NCBI RefSeq assembly: GCF_020509005.1
Contig: NC_063013.1
Coordinates: 868,001 to 932,000 of the forward strand
DNA from: Fulvia fulva
Taxonomy: Eukaryota; Ascomycota; Dothideomycetes; Mycosphaerellales; Mycosphaerellaceae
Length of the DNA stretch: 64,000 nucleotides
Direction: 5' to 3'
This document shows, piece after piece, positions 45,026 to 54,007 of this stretch; within the stretch, counting starts at the first letter, position 1, and every line of letters starts with the position of its first letter. Below the pieces are notes generated by a model that saw nothing but the letters and a program-made list of their open reading frames with translations, did not search any database and had not been told where the DNA came from. The translations under genes and the position numbers were made by a program.

Positions 45026-46401
45026 CTAAGCTCCCTCCCCAACAGCCTCAAGCAACCAAGCCTTCCACTTCTCATCCTTGAGTATATACCTCACCCTCCC
45101 CTCCAACCACTCCGTATTACCCCAGAAGCCCCACGACGCTTGAAACCTCAGCCAGTCCACAAGCGCCGTGTTCCAGTGCTGCTCGAAGAGATCCCACGGA
45201 TAATCTTTGCCTGATGTTTCCTGTAAGGTCTGACGATAAGGTTCGAGAAGCATATGTTCGCCTTGAGACATGGGTTGGTGAGTGTTTTCTGGACCGGCTA
45301 GTAGCTCGAGTGGTACTGAGCACGTGAAGAGTTTTGCGAGATCGCAGACTCCTAAGCCAAGCCCGACGTACTGGAAGTCGTAGAATGCTACGGCGTCACC
45401 GGAAGTTGTGGTGAAGAGGTTCTCGGATTTGACGTCGCCGTGTATAAGGGTCTCGTAGTCTGATATGGCGAACCTGGTACCTTCATTGGCGGATGGTGAG
45501 AGTACCTTCGCTACCAGCTCTGCGATGCTCTGGCCGGCGGATGCCACAGGCCTGCACAGCAGGCTTGACCATTCTGACTGCTGGTCGTTGCAGAGTGATC
45601 GATATTCCTTTCGTCTCGTGGCGAGGTAACTAGTCGGCGTTGGCTGAAAGACTTGAGACGAATTGCATACACTCACGTATATCCACCATTCAACCAGACG
45701 CCACCACCTTGCGCATCATTCTGCGCTTCTTCCAGAGGTGGCTTCCTCAAGCCGCCATCCCTCAAAAGGTTGCGCCGCTTCCACCAGATTCCATGGAATG
45801 TCGCCAGCCATCTGATCGCACTGTTGACTTGCGTCTCGTTAAGCTCACCACGTTTCTCGCCTGCCAATGGGAAACTCTCTTTGAGATCCGAGAGGACCAT
45901 GGCGATGGTACTGGAGGCGTTGGATTGCTCGTTTAAGCTGGCAAGACAGCTGGAAACGGCAAGGCTGGGAGGCATCGATGATGCTAAGTGGGAGTAGAAG
46001 TACTGCTCAACTTGGTATGAGATGACTTTGCGTAGATGGCCTTCATCTCGTGCTTTGCTGGCGTCTGTCGGTGGTGTCACGAGCTTCAGGATCAGAGACT
46101 GCATTTGGGAAGATGCTGCTGTCTGCTGTTAGCCCTCCAGATGCAATGGCTATTTGCAAGGGGGCATGCCTTCTGAACTAATCGGTATTGCCTGAAGCCG
46201 GACGATCTGGCCATATCCTGCCCACAGAGATTGCAAAGGCTCTACTGAGACAACCCCGAGGTTCTTCGGCTCCAGCAGCTTATTGGCAACTTCCTTTATG
46301 CCCTCGTCTGAACGCATGATGAGCCGTGAGAAGATGTAGTAGATGGTGATGCCGAAGAGGAAGGAGAAAGCTGTACGAAAAAGCCGTTTGCTTGAGGGCA
46401 T
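45026..46401 (-). CDS. APH/ecdysteroid-kinase-like small-molecule kinase with N-terminal hydrophobic segment
   Basis: Proposed exons on the minus strand: 46401-46170, 46115-45677 and 45629-45026, giving 424 residues. The second intron (47 bp, GTGAGT...CTAG) is clear because it restores GGYTYLATRRKEY. The first is less certain: the best in-phase solution is a GC-AG intron, and a weak GTTCAG donor nine bases upstream also keeps frame. The kinase-type core includes YGQIVRLQA and SLILKLV (nucleotide loop and Lys strand), LIHGDVKSENLF (catalytic HGD...N) and AFYDFQYVGLGLGVCDLAKLF (metal-binding D). This is the aminoglycoside-phosphotransferase/CHK-like superfamily, acting on an unknown small molecule. 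Residues 7-27 (LFRTAFSFLFGITIYYIFSRL) could anchor it to a membrane, unless translation starts at the later Met. Confidence 0.75.
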
Positions 46402-46812
46402 TTTGCAGGCCTACCAGAAGGTCCTCATCATTGTGAACGCGGAACGAATGTCCTCAGATCGTTGATAGTCTGCACACGCGACACGGCTGGGATGACATAT
46501 TTTGCCTTGTGAGGGCATGTGTTGCACGAAGAACGATCGAGGTGAAGCCACGATCGAGAAAAGCCAATCGTGCCTGCCTCGGCCAAGACGAACGTCATCT
46601 TAGAACATATCTGAGCACAAGAGTACCACGAAAGGTTCAGATGCATTTGAGATCGAGCAAAAGAGCCATCAGTCGGCTGTTCAGAATGCGTATCCTCGCG
46701 ACAATGCGTCTGCCCGTCCGTCTGGTCAGACATTCGTACTCATCGTACTCATGAACTCTGCCCATATCCGGCACCACCTTCATAACTCATTGCCTTCATT
46801 ACAGTCCCTCAT
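46402..46812. other. Intergenic: kinase promoter and Eci1-like 3' flank
   Basis: About 410 bp between two minus-strand genes. No gene, repeat or clear regulatory element recognised. Confidence 0.4.
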
Positions 46813-47706
46813 CTACAGCTTATGCCTCTTCTCCCCACTCGCTACTTTCCTGAACTCCTCCTGCGGGACTCCCTTCATAAAGACTTCGAGACCACTGAAC
46901 ACCTCTTTCACGCCCAGCGAATCATACAGATCTCTTTCCGGCCCTCTCATCAACGCCTTGATCCTCACAAGACTATCCGGAACCAGGTGTTCTCCTAACC
47001 TATCGTCCACCTCCTTTAATACTTGCCCCAAAAATCCCTCCCAGTCCTCCTTCCCAGTCTCAAACACTTTGTTGACAAACCCACAGCCCACCAGGTCTTC
47101 ACAACTTATCCTTTTCGACATCAATAGTGCTTCTGGACCCCGAGCTGGACCGAGACGATTCAACATCGCCCGGCTTGAGAGGCCTTCAGCGACCAATCCT
47201 AGCGATGTAAAAGGGCAGAGGAGGTAGGTGTGAGGGGCAGCGTAGACGAAGTCAGACATTGCAACCAAAGCAGCAGCAAGCCCTACGACGGGGCCATTGA
47301 TAGCGGTTACGAGGATCTTGCGGTGCGAGTAGAAGGCCTGGGTAATGTTGAGGTTGTAGGCAGCGAAGGATTGGAGCCATTGTTTGAATTGTTGGTCGGC
47401 GGGACCTTTGTTCTGGCCGGTGGACGAGACGTCCGCACCGCTGTGAATAATATCAGCTTCCGCGGAGCGTTTGTGTGCTTATTAGGCTGGCGAGGAGACT
47501 CACGCGCTGAAGAAACGACCTGTGCCTGTCAGGACTGTGATGAAGATGTCGTCGCGGCCATCGATGTGGCGCATTAGTTGGGAGAGGTGGAAGAAGAGGT
47601 CTTGACTGAGGGCGCCGAGCTTCTTGGGTTGGTTTATGCGGATTATGGCGACACGGCCCTGGGTTGAGAAGTTGATCTCGGGGACGGGTTTGGGTGCTGC
47701 GTCCAT
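46813..47706 (-). CDS. ECI1: Peroxisomal delta3,delta2-enoyl-CoA isomerase (Eci1-like, crotonase fold)
   Basis: Exons 47706-47504 and 47440-46813, joined by a 63-bp GTGAGT...TTCACAG intron, 276 residues. An upstream in-frame extension to 47994 has no family resemblance, so the start is placed at MDAAPKPVPE. Crotonase landmarks are ITVLTGTGRFFSAGADV (first oxyanion-hole strand, split by the intron) and ILVTAINGPVVGLAAAL (second). The Glu in SLGLVAEGLSS corresponds to the catalytic base of Eci1-type isomerases. The C-terminus is R-H-K-L, a plausible PTS1 peroxisomal signal. The expected reaction is conversion of 3-enoyl-CoA to trans-2-enoyl-CoA in beta-oxidation of unsaturated fatty acids. Other crotonases (hydratases) remain possible. 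Confidence 0.85.
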
Positions 47707-48036
47707 GGTGCGGGTAGGGGTGGACTGTGATGTGAGAAGGGCTAGGGGTATTGCGAGACAAGTGGAACAGAGGCAATACTCAGGTGTATGGTTTGGCCTA
47801 CAGGTCACGAATCGTAGCGGCTGACATTGAACCTGCTGTACACGAAGCGGTGGAAGATGGTGAAGGAGTTGGAGAGTTGAGCAACATCCGAGGCTGCGGA
47901 TCATCGTTGTGCCGGTGAGCACGTCCATCCCGTCACTCAATACCAGTATGTATATGTAACTCCGAACTCCATTGTTGAAGGATCTACGCCTCACGTCCTC
48001 CCCTTCTTGTCTGTCACTGCACTCACATTAATAACC
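47707..48036. promoter_or_regulatory. Divergent promoter (Eci1-like / Aim32-like)
   Basis: 330 bp between divergent start codons of a peroxisomal and a probable mitochondrial gene. No specific motif is identified with confidence. Confidence 0.45.
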
Positions 48037-49078
48037 ATGTTCATCTTCAGGCATGGCGGACGATTCGCTGCGTTGGCAGCGCGACCTGTCACGTCTACAC
48101 CTCAACGATTCGCCTCCAAGATCTCGATACCGTTCGCGCCGCCACCGTTCCCCGTCGTCGAGTCGTGTCCGAGTCCAACATGCGGGTGCAGAGAGTCGCC
48201 GTCTGGGCTAGACATCGAGCGCGAACAGAATATCAGCGGCTCGATGGCGACGTATGCAGAGCAAATCCTGATAAGCACGGGCCGCAATGACTGGAAGAGC
48301 AAGATCGAGGATGAGGAAGAGGCAGTCCTGGTCAGACAGTTGAAGAAGCACCTGACAAGAGGTGGCAAATATGTCGCTGTGCGTAGATGGCGCGCAAGAC
48401 GATGTATGATAGACACTGATAAGGATATGGTAGCCATATCACAATGTGATGATCACAAATTCGTCTTTCCCTCCTTCTTCAAGTACTTCTGCAGCATCCG
48501 CATTCCTCCTGCCCAGCTTCCGATACATACCAGCCATACCTACAGATGACAACAATATCGAGTCCTTCATCAAGGCTTTCGTTCTTCCGGAGAAACTGCA
48601 CAATTTTTACTCCAGCTTGCCTCTTGAACAGCGAAACAAGCTCCTCCGACAACCAGAACACCAAGGGCAATTCGACTCTCGCCCAGTCAACGAAATCGTC
48701 ATCCTGGTTTGTGGCCACGGCGGCCGAGACGAGCGATGCGGGAAGCTAGGACCCGTCTTGATAAAAGAGTTTGAAGAAAAGCTACAAGCACAGAACATTG
48801 CAATTCTCAAGTCCCCAGACGAGGTGTCAGAGGACAAGATGACTGCGAGGGTTGGGTCAATATCACATATTGGAGGTCATAAATGGGCTGGCAATGTCAT
48901 CATATATATCCCGCCGACGCTGAAGGGAAATGCTTTAGCTGAAAAGGGGATATGGTATGGCAGAGTTGGGCCTGAGCATGTCGAAGGTGTCGTCAAGGAG
49001 ACGGTGCTTGGGGGAAAAGTCATTAAGGAGTTCTTCAGAGGTGGGATCGGGAGGGGTGGGGAGATATTGAGATTGTGA
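48037..49078 (+). CDS. AIM32: Aim32-like mitochondrial thioredoxin-like [2Fe-2S] protein
   Basis: Exons 48037-48378 and 48434-49078, 55-bp intron (GTGCGT...GGTAG, phase 0), 328 residues. The splice joins GGKYVA to PYHNVMITNSSF, matching the family. The N-terminus (MFIFRHGGRFAALAARP..RFASK) is basic and lacks acidic residues, as in a mitochondrial presequence. The sucrase/ferredoxin-like family pattern is complete: CPSPTCGC (44-51), then C207 and C216 in CGHGGRDERCG, then H259 and H263 in SHIGGHKWAGNV. The two Cys and two His correspond to the [2Fe-2S] ligands known for Apd1/Aim32. Aim32 is a mitochondrial redox protein in yeast. Its function here is inferred by homology. Confidence 0.88.
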
Positions 49079-49873
49079 GACGTCGAGATGGGGCTGGAGT
49101 TTCTCGTCCCGCATTTCTCCAGGCTGCAGATGGACAGGTCCGGGAACCAACACAATGGACTTGTTCGATAGGACAATCTGGATCAGAGCGCACACGTCGA
49201 CACCAGCCGCTTCAGAGTGAGGTTACTATCTGACTTCCTGCAGAAGGGCTGGTCATGGCCCAAGATGATGATACCACGATGCTCCAAGTGCTGGACCAAA
49301 GGCTGCCTAAAAGATCTGGTCATCAGACCAGCTGTTCTGCACATTCCCTCAACCCATGTCATGACTCGATCACTCGAATGGGCTGAATCGCCAAGGCTAC
49401 CTCTCAGCGGTAGCGACCAACATTGCATCGAATCAGAAAGGGTGTCGAAATGGAGACACATGATGCTTCAGTCTTGACACTCAAGATACAGATTATGGAT
49501 TGGCATCCCACGCTATCCTATCCGTCCCACTCCCATCCTCGGGCGCAACATCATTCGTTAGCGCAGTACGAGAACCTTGGCGAATCTTATCAGATGGAGT
49601 CGCAGACATGCTCAAACCCTGATAGGTCGCTCCAGCTTCACTTGCCCAAACCACTATACCGAAACGATGAGTGTGAGAGCTGATCTGTGCTGGTGTAGGA
49701 ACGCCAACTGAATACCAGAGCACCAATGTATGCGACAGACGCTGAAGTCACCGTATGACCTGACGTCGTTTTGCTGTGCCGCATGGCATGCTGTACACAT
49801 GATGAGCTTTTTGTGCTTATTATGCACCTTCCTTCCAGCGTGCATTCATAGCACGCAAAGCAGCTCCGTACTC
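49079..49873. other. Intergenic, no gene recognised
   Basis: About 800 bp between two plus-strand genes. Several open frames of 80-90 codons exist on both strands, but none has recognisable domains. It contains the promoter of the following membrane-protein gene. Confidence 0.4.
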
Positions 49874-51003
49874 ATGAGCAACCCGGATAAAGTTGTCTCG
49901 CTCATATTCATCGCAGCATGCTGCATTGCATTTGTCCTCTCCATTGGTGGAGTCATATCGTCCTGGGCCACAAACATTGACCAAGGATATGACAACAGCT
50001 ACCTGACGATGGGAGCAGGTTCTGCCATTACGTTTGATGGCCGTTACGATGACTACTCAGGATGGTATCTATCGGGAATGCCTAGGGTCATCAGCTACGG
50101 CAACGAAAAGGCAGTGGGTGGTGCCTCCGTCGCCATCCTGATCCTGACATTGCTGCTCATTTCGAAGAGGTTCAGCGCAGGCATATTCGAGGAAGTAAGT
50201 GGAAGAGATAGATCGGCTGACGTGGGGGTGTATTAACTTTTCTGAAGGAGCAAAGCTTGCTGAAAGGCTCGCTCAGGACCCTTACCCTCAGCCTTGTATG
50301 TTCTGTCCTCTGCCTCATAGCCGCCCTTGTGGGACTTATATACAAAAATGTGCTGTTAGCGGTTGTGAACCTCCAAGAGTAAGCGCAGCGGTGTGAAGCT
50401 CTATTGACTAGCCCGGCCTTCGAGGAGGGCGTAAAACATATGCCCGACTTACTATCCGAGTTTAGCTAACAGCATATTCTACGACACACTAGTATAGTCT
50501 TAACTACGAGTTCGCCAACAGGCATAGCTCGGTAGGTTACGTGTTTCTAGTAACTTAAATTAGTTATCCCTAAACTTGAATTCAACTGATAAGAGCGCGG
50601 CTTAGCGCTCGTCTAGGGCTAGTAATAGAGCTCCACTCCCTCCTCGCTAGCGCCACTACCTACGCTCGAGTGTTCGCAAGCTCACACGTCGCTACGTTGT
50701 GGCTAGCGCTTGTCGGTCGCTACGCTTAATAAGGCGGCCAATCCCAGCTCTGACGTTCGCACAACTGGTTATGAGGTTCCGCCGCCCGAAGAGCTCAGCC
50801 TAGATGAGACAACATTGGGGTATAATGGGAGTTATACGCCTCGAGGCTGGTCTTGCGGGGTGTACGAGCTTGCGTACAGTATCGGCTACTCTGCAGACAC
50901 TCTTGAGCAGACATGCACGCTTCCGGTGAGTTTTCTTGCACGCAGAAAATCCATGAGCTGATTTTCATTCAATCAGACTGTTCTCTCACCCGCCGCAATG
51001 TAG
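49874..51003 (+). CDS. Small multi-span membrane protein with an abnormally long second intron
   Basis: Proposed exons: 49874-50194, 50248-50378, 50748-50925 and 50977-51003, 218 residues. Introns one and three are 53 and 51 bp (GTAAGT, GTGAGT donors). Intron two is 369 bp with donor GTAAGC and acceptor CCCAG, and all phases agree. Three hydrophobic spans are seen: VVSLIFIAACCIAFVLSIGG, GGASVAILILTLLLI and LTLSLVCSVLCLIAALVGLI. The loop between the first two is rich in Gly/Tyr/Asp. The last exons encode a hydrophilic tail with Cys residues (GWSCGVYELAY, LEQTCTLP). If intron two is not real, the protein stops after VVNLQE at 50382. Start at 49874 is chosen because it places the first span near the N-terminus. 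I do not recognise the family; a Sur7/claudin-like layout is only a resemblance. Confidence 0.5.
50379..50747 (+). other. Probable insertion-bearing intron
   Basis: The 369-bp interval between two coding segments of the membrane-protein gene is about seven times longer than its other introns. Its composition differs from its neighbours: many GCTAGCGC/GCGCTCG words and short TA-rich stretches, more like the transposon blocks at the window edges. No terminal repeats or target-site duplication could be read, so the element type is open. Confidence 0.4.
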
Positions 51004-51408
51004 TCCTGACTTGTCTGTACTGGTGTGGAGGAAGGATCTTTCTTTGGACACGTTTTCACGCTTGGACTTGCGGAGAGCCCTCACGTGCAGTCACATGATA
51101 GACGCCGGTAGTTGCTGCCGCGCTAGCATGGGTACACCTCCTAACGGGAGTCATTGACTTGTCGTGATGGGACCCTCCAAGCGTGATATGCTCTGACTGG
51201 ACAACACCGATTACACTCGCATTGCGCCTCCCCGGCATTATCTCGACTATCGCGAAGCCACGCAACACCACGCGACCAACGATCCTGCACGATGGAGAGC
51301 TGTGTGCTATAGGGACGATTACGGCGAGGAAGGCACCGCCAGGCCTGACCATATATGGATATCGAGCAGCAGGAGTTAATGTCTTTCTATTCTACACCAC
51401 AGCTGCAT
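51004..51408. other. Convergent 3' region (membrane protein / AADC-like enzyme)
   Basis: About 400 bp, no recognisable gene or repeat. Confidence 0.4.
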
Positions 51409-52993
51409 CTAAACATTCACATCATCGATGAGACGATGCATCTCTCCGCACAATGTATCGAAGACGAAGCGTAAAGACTCCAGCGTTGACTTGGGGTTCG
51501 CTGCGAGTACGCGAATCGTCGTATAGCCATTGATCCTGGTCTTGGACAGCCACAGCCCTTTATTTGCGCTCACTGCGTTGTATAGCTTCAGAGTTGCCGA
51601 ATCTGGACTTGCACCCATCTTCTGAGCAGCTTGGTCCGAAACGCGGAGAACGTTCAGGGCGAACTGAGGCTTGGTCGCATGAACGAACAGGTCCGATCGC
51701 TCATCGATCCAGCTAGAAAATGACGCGGCCATATCGATATGCCGTCGGATATTCCTGCGAATGCCGTCTTTGCCCCAGGATCTGAGTACGAACCACACCT
51801 TCAACGACCGGAACCGTCGCCCCATAGCCAGCTGCAGGTCTCGATAGTCAGTGACCGCGCGATCGGCCGAGGCGGGATTTTCCACGATCGCACAGTCGTT
51901 CTTCATGGAGTCCATGACAGTCGATTGCTTTCGGACAAACAACATCCTGATCACAAGGTCAGCGGCTCGGAAGGGTCTTTGCGGGATACCTTATACTTAC
52001 GTGCAGTCGAGGTTTGTCAGCAACCATTTCCCTAGATTGACGCTGAAGCTATCGAAGTCCTCCATTCCCTTGGCTGGTGCGCGAAGCTCTTCGCAAGCCA
52101 GTGCTGCGCCCGCATACGCGCCGTCAACATGTATCCAAATTTCCGGACGCCTCTTCTTCACTTCTGCGATGCTTCGAAAGTCGTCAACAGCGCACGAGTT
52201 GGTAGTGCCAAACGTGGCCGTCGCATAGAATGGGATCAAATCCTCGCGCAAGCACTGGTCTACCGCGTCTTGCAAGTGACTCCCTGTCATCGCAACACCG
52301 CTCGACGGGTCGCACTCGATCATTCGAAACTTGACACCGGCGACAGCTGCGGCCTTCCTGGTGGAGACATGCGTTTCCGAGCTAGCGAGCGCGACCAATC
52401 TGTTCCGGACGAGGTCTTTGCCTCCTTCATCTTCATCCGTCGCAATGGCTTCGATGACCCAGTCCCGGGCAGCGACCATCGTAACCAAAAGACACTCCGT
52501 AGTGGTCCCCTGGATCACTGTACTTGCAGGCTGAGACGGGTTACCTCTGAGTGTTTGAGGCAATCCCAAGAGTTCACCGACCCAATCGCCCATGACCAAT
52601 TCCAGTTCCGTGATCGCTGGCGAGCATATCCAGTCAAAGGCAGGGTTGTTGAAAGTTGCGCCATACAGCTCGCCGAGGATGCCTTCATACGTAGACGATG
52701 CTGGGAAATATGCCATGAAACCTGGATGTGTCCAGTGACAGAGTCCCGGCATTATCTTTTGGTGGAGATCTTTCTCGATATCGGACCACGATTCAGCATC
52801 ATCGGGTCCTTGACTAGGGATGGAGTCCAGAAGGAAGCCAGGCTTCACGTCGGCGCGAACTGGCATCTTCGCGACGCCATCGTAGTATTCGGCGACTAGC
52901 TTTGGTCAGTACGGACATCTCAAGCCACGACTGGCGAGACCTACTGAACTCCACGGCGCGGTGACCCGCCTGACGAAAGGTTTCCGAGTCCAT
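51409..52993 (-). CDS. AADC-family PLP enzyme with atypical active-site residues
   Basis: Exons 52993-52945, 52895-52001 and 51946-51409 (introns 49 and 54 bp), 493 residues. The small first exon supplies MDSETFRQAGHRAVEF, and splicing gives IAEYYDGVAKMPVRADVKPGFL, the usual N-terminus of group II aromatic-amino-acid decarboxylases. Also present are HPGFMAYFPASSTYEGILGE, the coenzyme-stacking His in SSETHVS, the Asp in WIHVDGAYAGAAL, and the Schiff-base Lys306 in VNLGKWLLTNLDC. Two usual residues differ: the His before the Lys is Gly305, and the mobile-loop Tyr (human Tyr332) is Ile335 in an ungapped alignment. Decarboxylation of an aromatic amino acid is the family reaction, but these changes make another reaction, or loss of activity, possible. 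It points away from the adenylation-domain gene at 54008. Confidence 0.85.
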
Positions 52994-54007
52994 TTTGTGT
53001 TAGACAGATTGACGGGTGCTTTACTCGCGAAGTTGAGGAGCGGCCATTCTTTGAACTTGAAACGGCATATATTAAGGGTCAAAAGGTGCGAGACCTTCTG
53101 CAGGGGTCACTCGACACCTTCAAGAGCAATCTGCAACGGGCAACTTTGCGAATAGCCTACTAACACCTCTAAATATTAGCAAGCAACTCCGTTCCTTCGA
53201 TAGCTATTGCTCCTCGTTCTTGTAATGCATTAACAACGTACCTGCGTCTCGCTAGAAACACTGTATCGTCGCTGTCGATCCCTTTGCACCTTTTGTCGGT
53301 GCAACTCTGTGCGAAGGCCCTGTCTAGGTTTTGAACGTCGTTCGATAACAACAAATTCTGACTGGTCCGGTCCGTCGCTGTCAGACTTGCACAGACAAAT
53401 TTGTGAAGGCTATGCAGCTTAAGCCCTTGTTTTGAGGCTGAACTCAGAAGCTGAGTTTTGTCTACCAAATATCAAAGGGATACACTGGTTTTCGGCATTT
53501 AGGACATCTAGATACCAGCTGTGCGAAGAACACGCTGCGGAAAACCCTGCAGTAGGTCTCGCACCTTTTGACCCTTAAAATACTTGCTGAGGTGCTCTAG
53601 TCGAACATCACGAGCATGTGTACAGCGCACCCGCCACGGCCAATTGATATGCATGGAAACAACGTGCTCGATCGATAAGCTTATGCGCTACTGGCTTCTC
53701 TTGGCTCTTGCCTGATCTCGCGCGTTACCGGCTGCAGGTACCGCAACCAGCTATACTAGGCGTCGTGCCAACCAGATCTGGCAAGTCGCCGTATGCAGGC
53801 AGTGTAAACATACTACATAAGGTAAGAGTCATGCACTTCTAGCCTCCTCACGCCATCGGACTTCGATAGCTCCCACGATCGACGTCCAGCTTGAGGCTCG
53901 ACTCGGCAATGTTGAATCCAACATTCTCAAGTATCATGAGGATACATAAACACCAGCCGGCTCACGCAAAGGCTCGTTGCTCAAACAGCCTCGAGCCTAG
54001 ATCGAGA
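52994..54007. promoter_or_regulatory. Divergent intergenic region of the AADC-like and adenylation genes, with an inverted-repeat insertion
   Basis: About 1.0 kb. Half of it is the inverted-repeat element at 53072-53578. The left end of the element lies only about 80 bp from the AADC start codon. The remaining 430 bp before the adenylation gene holds no recognised feature. Confidence 0.6.
53072..53578. mobile_element. MITE-like element with about 32-bp terminal inverted repeats and TTAA (or TA) flanks
   Basis: The left end reads TTAA then GGGTCAAAAGGTGCGAGACC (from 53076), continuing to about 53107. The reverse complement of the right end (53543-53574, then TTAA) repeats it with about two mismatches. 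The internal 430 bp has one 99-codon open frame (minus, 53169-53468) without recognisable domains, too short for a transposase. The size, inverted ends and palindromic TTAA flanks fit a non-autonomous DNA transposon. TTAA suggests a piggyBac-type target, but a TA target with longer repeats (Tc1/mariner-pogo type) fits equally well. Confidence 0.7.

Noticed and set aside
47707..47994. Upstream extension of the Eci1-like protein to 47994
   Set aside because: The added residues are unlike any crotonase and run through the divergent promoter. The Met at 47706 matches the usual start.
53169..53468. 99-codon frame inside the inverted-repeat element as a transposase
   Set aside because: Far too short and without a catalytic DDE/D pattern or helix-turn-helix that I can recognise.
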